DNA from: Chryseobacterium sp. IHB B 17019
GTDB taxonomy: Bacteria; Bacteroidota; Bacteroidia; Flavobacteriales; Weeksellaceae
Assembly (NCBI RefSeq): GCF_001456155.1
Contig: NZ_CP013293.1
Span: 1,612,001 to 1,676,000, forward strand
Reading direction: 5' to 3'
DNA length: 64,000 nucleotides
In this document: positions 18,211 through 25,489 of the stretch, piece after piece
How the letters are laid out: the number at the start of each line of letters is the position of its first letter
Position numbering within the stretch: position 1 is the stretch's first letter
Notes under the pieces: model-generated
What the model was told of the DNA's origin: nothing
Databases searched by the model: none
Seen by the model: only the letters and a program-made list of their open reading frames with translations
Translations under genes and position numbers: made by a program

Positions 18211-18509
18211 TCAATCCAATCAATTAATATAGTTTTATGTCAGCTTAGGAGATATGAAATGGAAAAATTTAATGCCAATTTGACACATAATACGAAACAA
18301 TCTGTGTAAAAACTATCGCTGACAGAATATAACCAAAACCGAGCTTAAATGATTAATAAATGTTAATCTTCATAAAATTATTTTGATTGATATTTGGACA
18401 ATATGTAATATTTATCAGTTCACAACATGTAAAAAAATATACATATATTTAATTCTAATACTCTCAAAAAACGATACATTAGCTCAGAAATAGCAAATAA
18501 ACTTATAAT
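18211..18509. other. Intergenic part of the array, no gene seen
   Basis: Contains GTCAGC (near 18240) and GCTGAC (near 18320) as an inverted pair, a very short ORF after AGGAGAT, and the array repeat at 18461-18475. Nothing else was identified. Confidence 0.4.
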
Positions 18510-18719
18510 ATGGACTCACGAAGAATAGAAAAAATTTTATTAGGTGCGCTTATAATGACGGTAATTATATTTCTAATGGAAATTAACTTCTATGATGATA
18601 CTAATTACGCGGCAAGTAAATTAAACGAAATATTGTTCTGGTCATTTATCAGAGGTCTAGTAATCTCTGGAAGTGTTAATATAGCAAAGCATTATTTTTC
18701 AAAATTAAAAGATAAATAA
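18510..18719 (+). CDS. Small two-helix membrane protein, 69 aa
   Basis: The protein begins MDSRRIEKILLGALIMTVII and has a hydrophobic helix at about residues 8-24. A second weaker segment, ILFWSFIRGLVISGSVNIA, lies at about 41-59. It follows an array repeat by 34 bp and precedes the next one by 13 bp. No family was recognised; it might be a small membrane immunity or anchor protein. Confidence 0.5.
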   Translation: MDSRRIEKILLGALIMTVIIFLMEINFYDDTNYAASKLNEILFWSFIRGLVISGSVNIAKHYFSKLKDK

Positions 18720-18745
18720 TACTGCATTTGCAATCTCATAAAACG

Positions 18746-19144
18746 ATGAAAAAACTTTTATTTCTCCTCTTACTTTTTCCAGGAATTACTTTTGCACAGG
18801 ATGAATGGGAATATGTAGCAACAACAAATTCTGAAGACAATTACTTTATAAAAGATATTATTAAAGAAGATAATTATAGAAGACTTTCTGTCTGGGTTAA
18901 AATACAAAAATTTGATAAAAAGGAAAATTTTAAGGGACAGAAATATTATAGACCTTCAGATCGTGTTCTTACAAAATGGACTATGGATTGCCAAAATAAA
19001 ACTAGCAAAACACAAACATTGGTTGTTTATGATTTAAAAGGCAACGTTAGACAATCTTCTAACGGTCCTTTTGAAGAAAGCTACATCATTCCCAATTCTA
19101 TTGCAGAAAAAATTATGTCTATAGCTTGTAGAAAAATTGATTAA
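18746..19144 (+). CDS. Secreted protein, 132 aa, unknown
   Basis: The preferred ATG at 18746 gives MKKLLFLLLLFPGITFAQDE, a clean signal peptide; a longer version from 18728 adds six residues that would be coded by the array repeat. The mature protein (EWEYVATTNSEDNYFIKDI and onward) has a C-terminal CRKID and an internal CQNK. It resembles small Bacteroidota secreted proteins with a surface-adhesin-E-like fold (WxxV..t..g..yyid), whose function is unknown. It lies in array interval 7. Confidence 0.6.
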   Translation: MKKLLFLLLLFPGITFAQDEWEYVATTNSEDNYFIKDIIKEDNYRRLSVWVKIQKFDKKENFKGQKYYRPSDRVLTKWTMDCQNKTSKTQTLVVYDLKGNVRQSSNGPFEESYIIPNSIAEKIMSIACRKID

Positions 19145-19210
19145 AAAGTAGTAAATCCTTACAAAATAAAATTTCATAAAACAATATCAAGATATTTAAA
19201 TAAGCGTAAT

Positions 19211-19639
19211 ATGAAATGGACCATAAATCTAGCTCTTCTTCTTCTAATTTTAATAAATATAATTTTTTCTTGTTCGCCAAAGGCTGAAAATGTTCAAGGA
19301 AATAATAACTCAAATATTTCTTTTACAAGTACTCCCGATGAAGAAAATGATGAAGATTTAGGAAGTAGTGATAGTGAAGATATTGATAATTTTGCTGACT
19401 GCAAATTTGATGATGGAACTTATTCTGAAACTGTTGATTATAATAATTCTGAAACAGGTTATTCTGCAACATATACGCTTGATGTTGATGTTCAGGACTG
19501 CCAAGTCATTCAAATTAACTTTCCTAATGATGGATACTTAGATGATGACCACATTTCTTATGCAAATATTAGCGATGATGGGAGCGCAAGTGTTGATGGT
19601 GAAGATGGAAAAACTTATCAAATTCAAATAGACAATTAA
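19211..19639 (+). CDS. Acidic lipoprotein, 142 aa
   Basis: The N-terminal signal (LALLLLILINIIFSC) ends in a lipobox-like FSC with the lipidated cysteine at about residue 21. The mature protein is Asn/Ser-rich and then strongly acidic (DEENDEDLGSSDSEDID), followed by a region containing two cysteines (CKFDDGTYSE and DCQVIQINFP). It probably sits on the outer membrane. It fills array interval 8, after the weaker repeat at 19171. No family recognised. Confidence 0.6.
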   Translation: MKWTINLALLLLILINIIFSCSPKAENVQGNNNSNISFTSTPDEENDEDLGSSDSEDIDNFADCKFDDGTYSETVDYNNSETGYSATYTLDVDVQDCQVIQINFPNDGYLDDDHISYANISDDGSASVDGEDGKTYQIQIDN

Positions 19640-19677
19640 TAAGTCAATACAAAATCTAAAAAACGCTTAATTAAACT

Positions 19678-19800
19678 TTAATTTAAATTCCGAAATTCAT
19701 TAGGTGTAACGCCAGTCCTCTGCTTGAATAATCGAATAAAATGCTGTGGATATTTGAATCCTAACTCGTAAGAAATCTGTGCAATAGATTTATCCACATT
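19678..19800 (-). pseudogene. C-terminal remnant of an AraC-family regulator
   Basis: The minus strand reads SIAQISYELGFKYPQHFIRL then FKQRTGVTPNEFRNLN and a stop, the second HTH of an AraC regulator. Everything upstream is missing: the frame meets the cupin remnant, which is in the opposite orientation, at 19800. A complete gene would need about 750 more bases. Confidence 0.8.
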
Positions 19801-20079
19801 GTGGGTAATGTAACTTTTGAACCCGGAGCGAGAACCAAATGGCATCTCCATCCCGGTGGACAGATTATCCTAGTAACTGGTGGTGTAGGATATTATCAGG
19901 AAAAAGGGCAGCCGAAAAAGATCTTACACAAGGGTGACGTTATAAAATGTCCACCACATGTTGAGCATTGGCACGGTGCAAGTAAGGATTCTTATTTCGT
20001 TTAGGTTGCAGTTACTGATAATAAGAATGGTTCGGCAATATGGCTACAACCACTAACAGAAGAAGAATATTATAAATAA
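19801..20079 (+). pseudogene. Cupin-domain gene remnant, N-truncated and with an in-frame stop
   Basis: The sequence codes VTFEPGARTKWHLHPGGQI and HKGDVIKCPPHVEHWHGASK, the metal-binding motifs of small cupins. It lacks the usual N-terminal ~45 residues. A TAG at 20002-20004 interrupts the frame after SYFV, and the same frame then continues VAVTDNKNGSAIWLQPLTEE to a TAA at 20077-20079, as in full-length homologues. A short palindrome CCACATTGTGG (19794-19804) marks the junction with the AraC remnant. In intact loci such a cupin gene is typically divergent from its AraC regulator, so the intergenic region and both 5' ends appear to have been deleted. Confidence 0.8.
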
Positions 20080-20140
20080 TTAATTTTTCTTTTATTATGG
20101 AAAATGATTGAAAGTGAAAAGTAATAGCTTTAAAAATTCT

Positions 20141-23100
20141 TTAATTCTGGTTAAAATAACATTTTAACTTTGTTTCCGTCATTTCAATTACTGTTGAATA
20201 TATTGAAGCCAAAAAACCTTCCATATCTTTAGTCAAGTTATTAGCTTTTACTCCAGGCTGCGCAATAGTAAATTCAAACTCTACGTTGGAATATTTTAAG
20301 CCTTTTTTAATTCCATCTAAGTCAGTTTCATTCCCATGGTAAAATCTAAGACCTTTTAAAATTCCATTTCCATTTCTTCGTTCAAGATGCTTTAATAATT
20401 CTTCTGGCTTCCATTTATATCTAAGAGAAACTATTGCTTGTCCACAGACTTCATATAAATCTTCAAGCCTTAGTCCACTTTTTCCCTTGGAATATTTACA
20501 GTGAACAAGTTCAAATTTAATTAACTCATTGGCTTGAAATATAGCAACTATATCTGCAGATTCTCCAGCGTTATCATCATTAAAAACAATCTTAGCTCCT
20601 TTCTCTACAAGATATTTCATCATATATTCTTGAACAGATTTTTCCCTTTTTTCCCCTTTTTTATATAGTGATTCAATAGTATAATCTACATTATCCCAGA
20701 TAAAAGCTTCAATTTGATTTTTGGGAATCTGAACTAACTCAGTGGATCCATAATCTGTTTGTATACAACCAGAAATAGTACAACCATCCATTAAAAATAA
20801 AGTAGGAGGATTCTCTTCAAAGAATTTTTTCAAAGATATAGGTTCACTTTTAAGTCCATCAATCATAATATCAATATCAACCAGCGCTATTACAGAATGG
20901 CCGTGTTCACCACCTAACACAATGGAAAAATTAATTATCTTCTCAGGTAAATTTAATTCAAAATCAGCCTTATTATCTTGTATTAAAATATTTTTTAGTG
21001 TACACTCTGAAAGCATAATAGATTTATAACTTGAAAGGCTAATAGTTAATTTATGAATTCTACTATATAATTCTTCAGCCCAATCTGTAGCTAGAACAAT
21101 GAGCCCTTCAGGATATTTATCCAATTGAATTTTTTCAGCAGAATCTTCTAATAATTGATTGGAATCAATGGTTTCATCAGTTATTAATTTTCCAACCTCT
21201 AAACACCACGCTTTCCACCCTTTCAAATCGCCTACTCGAGCTGGACTCCATATTTTCCCTTTAACAGAAGCTCCTACACTCACAGGGAAACCATCCCGAT
21301 ATCCTACACCAACAAAATCAGATTTTTGACAGCGTTTTCCCTCTTTCCATCTAGTTAATTCCGTTGTAACATCAGCCCCACTAAGTCTTGAATATCGGTG
21401 AAGGTGATTTGCTGGCTTAAATATACCTGCATGTATTATACTTAATCGTTTTATTGAATCAAAAGAACGAAAGACACAATCTCCGTTCAACATATTAGGT
21501 ATATTACTTGATAAATTCTCAACTAAACTATTTACATCTAATCGCTTTTCCGAGTATCCGATATACAATAATTTTGTAGTTAAATCATAATGCATAACAA
21601 TAAGATTCCATGTTTGATCACGCATTTTATCAGTTCTAGCCCATTTTACTTTTTCCCTTTTTTGTGTTGTAAAATAAAAAACATTTTCTTTCTGATTAAA
21701 ATACGGTTGCGTAATAGCATACCTATCCAGATTAAAAGAATCTTTGAATTTACTCCAATCGACTTGTTCACATTCATAACAAACACAACTTAAAGCAGGA
21801 TAAACTAATTTAGGATTTAACTCTATTTCAGGAGAATCAAAACCACCGTATGGTTTACATCCTTGTAAAAATGTTAATAATGATTCAGCTTCTGCTTTTC
21901 TTGCATCTGCAATTTCACTAATTACCATTTCCCAACCAGCTCCTTCTTGAAACAAATTTTCTAATTCCGTAGACATTGATTCTTCTGCATAATTAACAAT
22001 AAATGACGCATCCCCTAAATCTTTTTGCGTTCGGGTAAATCTTCCAATAAACTGTAGGAGTACAGACATAGACTTATGTAAATCATGTACAGCTGCAATT
22101 TTAAATTCAGGATAATCAAACCCTTCTTTAAGCATATCTACACAAATTATAATATCATAACTACCTCTCTTTATTTCTTCTACAATTTTACCCCTACCTT
22201 TAGTTCTTGAATGAACCATTACTATTCTTTCATTTGGAAACCACTCCTTGTATTTTGTGAAAAGCAGTTCTGCACGAGGGGCAGTCTCTGTCCGAACCAT
22301 CATTCTATGACGCACCCAACCTCGATTTCGATCTTCAATAAGTCTATCCATAGCAGCCCTTGCAATGACTTCATCTTTTTTACTAGGATTTCTCTCATCT
22401 ATTGACACCAATGATATCTTAGAAAAACAGCCATCTGCTAATGCTTTAGATAAAGGATAATTATAAACAACTTCACCTTCAATTGGTTTTTTATCATTGC
22501 GGTAAGGAGTTGCTGTAAATTGTACAATTTTAGATTGTTTGAATAAATTTTTAATATGATCCCACTCATCCGCTTTAATATGGTGTGCTTCGTCAAAATA
22601 TACATGGGAAAAAAACTCTTTTAAACCATCTTTTATCTTTTTATTTGCTCTTGCAATTAATGAAGGAGTTGAAACTATAACATCAGCTATTTCAATATCG
22701 TTAATGCATGATTCATTCGTCAAAATTTTGTCTAAAATAAAAACAACTGGATTAGGTGTACTTTCACTGATAACACCAAGTTCTCTAAGCATACCCCAAG
22801 TAGAAAATTTATCTGCAATTTGATTTTTAAGCTCTATAGATGGAACAATTACCAATGTTTTTCTTGCTCTATCAGCTAATGTTGCTACTAACATAGTTTC
22901 AGTTTTCCCTGTTCCAGTAGGTAAAACAACAGTAGCAGCCTCATTGGATAAAGACCAATGTCCCATAAGATTGTATACTGCTCCAGATTGAGCAGGTCTT
23001 AATGTTTGGTTATCTAACCCCGAACCATTAATTTTAAAATCCTCAAAAAAACTTTTCCCATTCTGGTTTATATTTTTCACACAACCTTTTACTTTAAAAC

Positions 23101-23317
23101 CTTCTGGTATTTTTTCAAGTTCACTCTCAAATATGTAGTCATCACTTGAAATATGATAAGTAGATCCTTGTTGATATATTGCTGAAAAAACACTATTTTT
23201 TTTGTTATATGCTATTTGAAAGATATGTCCATTCTCAACTTTTTTGTCTATGAAAAAGAATGGGCCATCAAGTTTAATTTTTTCCACAGCGATATAATCG
23301 AAACTCAATTGATTCAT
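20141..23317 (-). CDS. SF2 helicase with probable C-terminal PD-(D/E)xK-type nuclease domain
   Basis: A 1058-aa protein. Residues 132-139 carry the Walker A motif LPTGTGKT; DEAHH lies at 242-246, TATPYR at 268-273 and QFIGRFTR at 422-429, giving a complete DEAD/DEAH helicase of restriction-enzyme type. A long middle region (about 450-880) has a CVCYECEQVDW cysteine cluster but no family I can name. Near the C-terminus, GESADIV (Asp922) and FELVHCK (Glu936, Lys941) fit a restriction-endonuclease-like fold in which the last motif is ExxxxK. It sits divergent from an HNH-like gene, 140 bp apart. Together these suggest an antiphage or restriction-type function; this is inference. Confidence 0.65.
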   Translation of the reverse strand: MNQLSFDYIAVEKIKLDGPFFFIDKKVENGHIFQIAYNKKNSVFSAIYQQGSTYHISSDDYIFESELEKIPEGFKVKGCVKNINQNGKSFFEDFKINGSGLDNQTLRPAQSGAVYNLMGHWSLSNEAATVVLPTGTGKTETMLVATLADRARKTLVIVPSIELKNQIADKFSTWGMLRELGVISESTPNPVVFILDKILTNESCINDIEIADVIVSTPSLIARANKKIKDGLKEFFSHVYFDEAHHIKADEWDHIKNLFKQSKIVQFTATPYRNDKKPIEGEVVYNYPLSKALADGCFSKISLVSIDERNPSKKDEVIARAAMDRLIEDRNRGWVRHRMMVRTETAPRAELLFTKYKEWFPNERIVMVHSRTKGRGKIVEEIKRGSYDIIICVDMLKEGFDYPEFKIAAVHDLHKSMSVLLQFIGRFTRTQKDLGDASFIVNYAEESMSTELENLFQEGAGWEMVISEIADARKAEAESLLTFLQGCKPYGGFDSPEIELNPKLVYPALSCVCYECEQVDWSKFKDSFNLDRYAITQPYFNQKENVFYFTTQKREKVKWARTDKMRDQTWNLIVMHYDLTTKLLYIGYSEKRLDVNSLVENLSSNIPNMLNGDCVFRSFDSIKRLSIIHAGIFKPANHLHRYSRLSGADVTTELTRWKEGKRCQKSDFVGVGYRDGFPVSVGASVKGKIWSPARVGDLKGWKAWCLEVGKLITDETIDSNQLLEDSAEKIQLDKYPEGLIVLATDWAEELYSRIHKLTISLSSYKSIMLSECTLKNILIQDNKADFELNLPEKIINFSIVLGGEHGHSVIALVDIDIMIDGLKSEPISLKKFFEENPPTLFLMDGCTISGCIQTDYGSTELVQIPKNQIEAFIWDNVDYTIESLYKKGEKREKSVQEYMMKYLVEKGAKIVFNDDNAGESADIVAIFQANELIKFELVHCKYSKGKSGLRLEDLYEVCGQAIVSLRYKWKPEELLKHLERRNGNGILKGLRFYHGNETDLDGIKKGLKYSNVEFEFTIAQPGVKANNLTKDMEGFLASIYSTVIEMTETKLKCYFNQN

Positions 23318-23457
23318 AATGTATTAGCTTTCTACAAATATGTGAATTTTAAATATATAAATTATAAATCTTTGATAAAAAGGGAAACCGTAATTAAGAC
23401 TTAATTAATATTAATTTATTTTTTATTATATTATGATTCTTAATAACATTTAAAAAT

Positions 23458-24297
23458 ATGATTTGTTGGATTTGCAATCAAAACGAAGCCAATTCTGAAG
23501 AGCATAAATTTAAAGCTTCAGATATAAGAAGAAATTTTGGAAAGAAATTCGATGCCATTTATTATAATGGTAGTCTGCATTCATTCCATTCTGAAAAGGA
23601 TAAAATAATCAAATTTCCAAAGGTAATTTGCATTGATTGTAATAATAATAAAACTAGGGGTGCAGATGATGCTTACACAGAGTTTTTTGAAAATTTCGAG
23701 ACTATTAATTCATCTATCGAATCTAATGGCCAAATTGATTATGAAAAAATATTTGGTGTAAAATGGAAAGAGAAAAAAGTTGATCTATATAGATATTTTG
23801 CTAAACATGCAGGCTGTAAAATTATTACAGGAAATACTACAGAAAAAATAGATTTATCTAAATTAAGTGCATTTATAGTGGGATCTACGAATATTGATAA
23901 TTTTTATCTGAAAATTTATTTTAATCCCGTTACAAAAGCTTTCACTAATCAATTAAAAACTTTAAAAGGAGGAAAATATAAGTCAAATGATGCTTTTGGT
24001 TCAACAATATATTTAATAAAAGATAATAATCTTTTATTTTGTGGCTGTATTATCAAAGGATCATTAAGAATTGAATGGTTTTATTGCAATAATAATTCAT
24101 TTAATAAAAAAAATAATTTTGAAATGTCTTTAGAAAATGTAATTATGTTGAATAACGAGGAGTTTTACCCCAAGTCTTTCTATGATTTTAAAATTGAGGA
24201 CCAAATGACATATTTAAATTTTGGAAAATTTTATTTAAATGAGGAATTAGAGTATTCTCATTATAGTTCAGAAATTGATGAACTCCTAAGGAGATAG
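23458..24297 (+). CDS. HNH-like zinc nuclease candidate
   Basis: The 279-aa protein opens with CWICNQNEANSEEHKF, an N-terminal CxxC followed by EEH, and then VICIDCNNNKTRGADDAYTE with a second CxxC and an N. This pattern, C-x2-C...EEH...C-x2-CN, is that of the HNH family with a structural zinc and a catalytic His. The rest (about residues 100-279) is not recognised. It is divergently transcribed from the helicase at 20141-23317, so the two may share a regulatory region and form a two-gene defence module. Nuclease activity is inferred from the motif. Confidence 0.55.
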   Translation: MICWICNQNEANSEEHKFKASDIRRNFGKKFDAIYYNGSLHSFHSEKDKIIKFPKVICIDCNNNKTRGADDAYTEFFENFETINSSIESNGQIDYEKIFGVKWKEKKVDLYRYFAKHAGCKIITGNTTEKIDLSKLSAFIVGSTNIDNFYLKIYFNPVTKAFTNQLKTLKGGKYKSNDAFGSTIYLIKDNNLLFCGCIIKGSLRIEWFYCNNNSFNKKNNFEMSLENVIMLNNEEFYPKSFYDFKIEDQMTYLNFGKFYLNEELEYSHYSSEIDELLRR

Positions 24298-24378
24298 CTT
24301 TATATATATTTATCTGATGAGAATTAAAAAAAGAGGCTTTAAGCAATATCAATACTTTTTTTTAACCTTGAAATATTT

Positions 24379-24819
24379 TTAAAATTTGGATTTTAAAAAA
24401 TCATCTTTCTTCCTCTCTTTATACATATGCTTTTCTTTAGGTTTATTATTTTCATCCAACCATTCTTTTTTACCCCAAACAGTGTCTTTATATGCTTTAG
24501 AATATTTGTAACTTACTAAATTAGATATTGTTTTTTTCTTTTTATTAAGTATAATAGAGATCTTTCCTTGTAGTCCTACAATATCATTGTGCTCCTTATT
24601 ATACTTTAAAAAAAGTTGAGATATTTCTTTATTATGAAGAAATCTATTCTCCTTGTTTATTATAAAAAGTATCTGATCTAGATAATTGTTCTGAGGAAAA
24701 AGATGATGATCATTTTGCAAACTATTTTCATAGTTATACAAGTTTATTAAAATATCAATTCGTTCAATTATGCCTTGGTATAACTTTTTTTCATAATCTA
24801 AAAACTGGGGTACATCCAT
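24379..24819 (-). CDS. Unknown basic protein, 146 aa
   Basis: The protein starts MDVPQFLDYEKKLYQGIIER, is mostly helical in composition and becomes strongly basic at the C-terminus (KEKHMYKERKKDDFLKSKF). No signal or membrane segment is seen. The middle, ISIILNKKKKTISNLVSYKY, might be an HTH-type segment, but this is weak. It lies just downstream, in minus-strand direction, of the rod-like RNA at 24861-25021, so it could be transcribed with it. No family recognised. Confidence 0.45.
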   Translation of the reverse strand: MDVPQFLDYEKKLYQGIIERIDILINLYNYENSLQNDHHLFPQNNYLDQILFIINKENRFLHNKEISQLFLKYNKEHNDIVGLQGKISIILNKKKKTISNLVSYKYSKAYKDTVWGKKEWLDENNKPKEKHMYKERKKDDFLKSKF

Positions 24820-24854
24820 AGTAAATTTATTTAATATTAAATAAATATATATTA

Positions 24855-25035
24855 AATAAAAAGCGTGGCACTAAGCACAGTCTGTGTAAGAGGTACCGCT
24901 AAGAACCCACAATCCAGAAAGACTTAGCCCACGCCGATATAAGGCACGGGCGTAAGTCTATCGAATTTGGATTGTTATGAAAATTAGCGGTTTTCTTACA
25001 CCAATACGATGGCTTACGCTTGATATTAATTTCTT
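24855..25035 (-). ncRNA. Rod-like, self-complementary ~170-nt RNA element
   Basis: Nested inverted repeats cover the whole stretch: AAGCGT 24861-24866 with 25016-25021; TAAGC 24872-24876 with GCTTA 25012-25016; GTGTAAGA 24884-24891 with 24994-25001; CCGCTAA 24896-24902 with 24984-24990; ACAATCCA 24909-24916 with 24968-24975; AGACTTA 24920-24926 with 24953-24959; GCCC 24927-24930 with GGGC 24948-24951; GCC 24933-24935 with GGC 24943-24945. On the minus strand the outer stem is followed by CTTTTTATTT, terminator-like, and a TATCTTTG box lies upstream. The overall shape recalls 6S RNA, but I could not assign a family. It could also act as folded single-stranded DNA. Confidence 0.6.
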
Positions 25036-25040
25036 AAAAA

Positions 25041-25048
25041 CAAAGATA
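25041..25048 (-). promoter_or_regulatory. -7 promoter box for the rod-like RNA
   Basis: Minus-strand TATCTTTG is a perfect match to the Bacteroidota -7 consensus TAnnTTTG. Its position predicts a transcript start about 7-10 bp downstream, just before the RNA element. A clear -33 TTTG is not present; TTTA lies about 20 bp upstream. Confidence 0.5.
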
Positions 25049-25094
25049 TAAAAAGATTTCGGTTTATATAAATTGAATAGGAGAGACAATTATA

Positions 25095-25489
25095 TTAAAT
25101 TCTCAATGGTATCATTATCTCTTCAACATCTAACCCCTTGGCATTTAGGTTATAAATTATTGCAGCCATTTTTAGAATTAAAACTTCTTTCTCTTTTTCA
25201 GATTCTTCAAGTTTTTCCTTATAATAATCAAGCTGTTCCTGTAAATTTTTCCTTTTTCTTTTACCTGTAGAATCTAACCCTATATTTTTCAGCTGCGTTA
25301 TTCTGGCATTATCAATTAATTCGGCTCTATTATTTAACAACAATGTACTACGACTTTTTAGTCCAAGTTTTTTTAAAATAACTGAGCGTGAAATAGAGAG
25401 AGAGCAAATCCATCATTTAGCATTTCATTTAAAATTTTCTTAAGATGAATATCAATTTCTTCTCCTCTTAACTTCTTATTTTTTTCCAT
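25095..25489 (-). pseudogene. TnpC/DUF6262-like coiled-coil accessory gene with a frameshift
   Basis: From the ATG at 25489, which overlaps the end of the upstream recombinase by 14 bp, the frame reads MEKNKKLRGEEIDIHLKKIL then NEMLNDGFALS and enters a CTCTCTCTCT run. The homologous reading then continues two bases out of phase as ISRSVILKKLGLKSRSTLLL then NNRAEL, and on to a coiled coil (LDYYKEKLEESEKEKEVLI). The joined product is about 130 aa, like the small TnpC protein of Tn554-type elements that modulates recombination. A CT-unit slip explains the break. Confidence 0.65.

Larger units (their letters stand above)
15432..19668 (+). repeat. Nine-copy array of a ~16-bp direct repeat delimiting single small genes
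   Basis: Consensus AATCTCAAAAAACGAT. Copies with their best-conserved cores: 15432-15445, 16107-16118, 16506-16520, 17116-17130, 17843-17857, 18461-18475, 18733-18747, 19171-19185 (weaker, CATAAAACAAT) and 19653-19666 (weaker). All copies point the same way. Two copies (16501-16520 and 17111-17130) agree at 19 of 20 positions and follow directly after a stop codon; the copy at 18733 runs into the next start codon (ACGATG). Each interval of 270-730 bp holds about one gene, and the genes are unrelated. This resembles a cassette array, but the repeat is not an integron attC core. Confidence 0.8.

Noticed and set aside
15432-19668. Integron attC sites or a CRISPR array
   Set aside because: The repeats are about 16 bp, spaced 270-730 bp, lack the GTTRRRY/RYYYAAC cores and are not palindromic; the intervals contain genes rather than short spacers.
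20141-24297. Naming the helicase pair as Hachiman, Zorya or a type III restriction system
   Set aside because: The HNH-type partner does not match HamA, Zorya components are missing, and there is no methyltransferase (Mod) gene.
24855-25035. tRNA, tmRNA, riboswitch or retron RNA
   Set aside because: No CCA acceptor stem or tag ORF, no known aptamer core in front of a matching gene, and no reverse transcriptase nearby.
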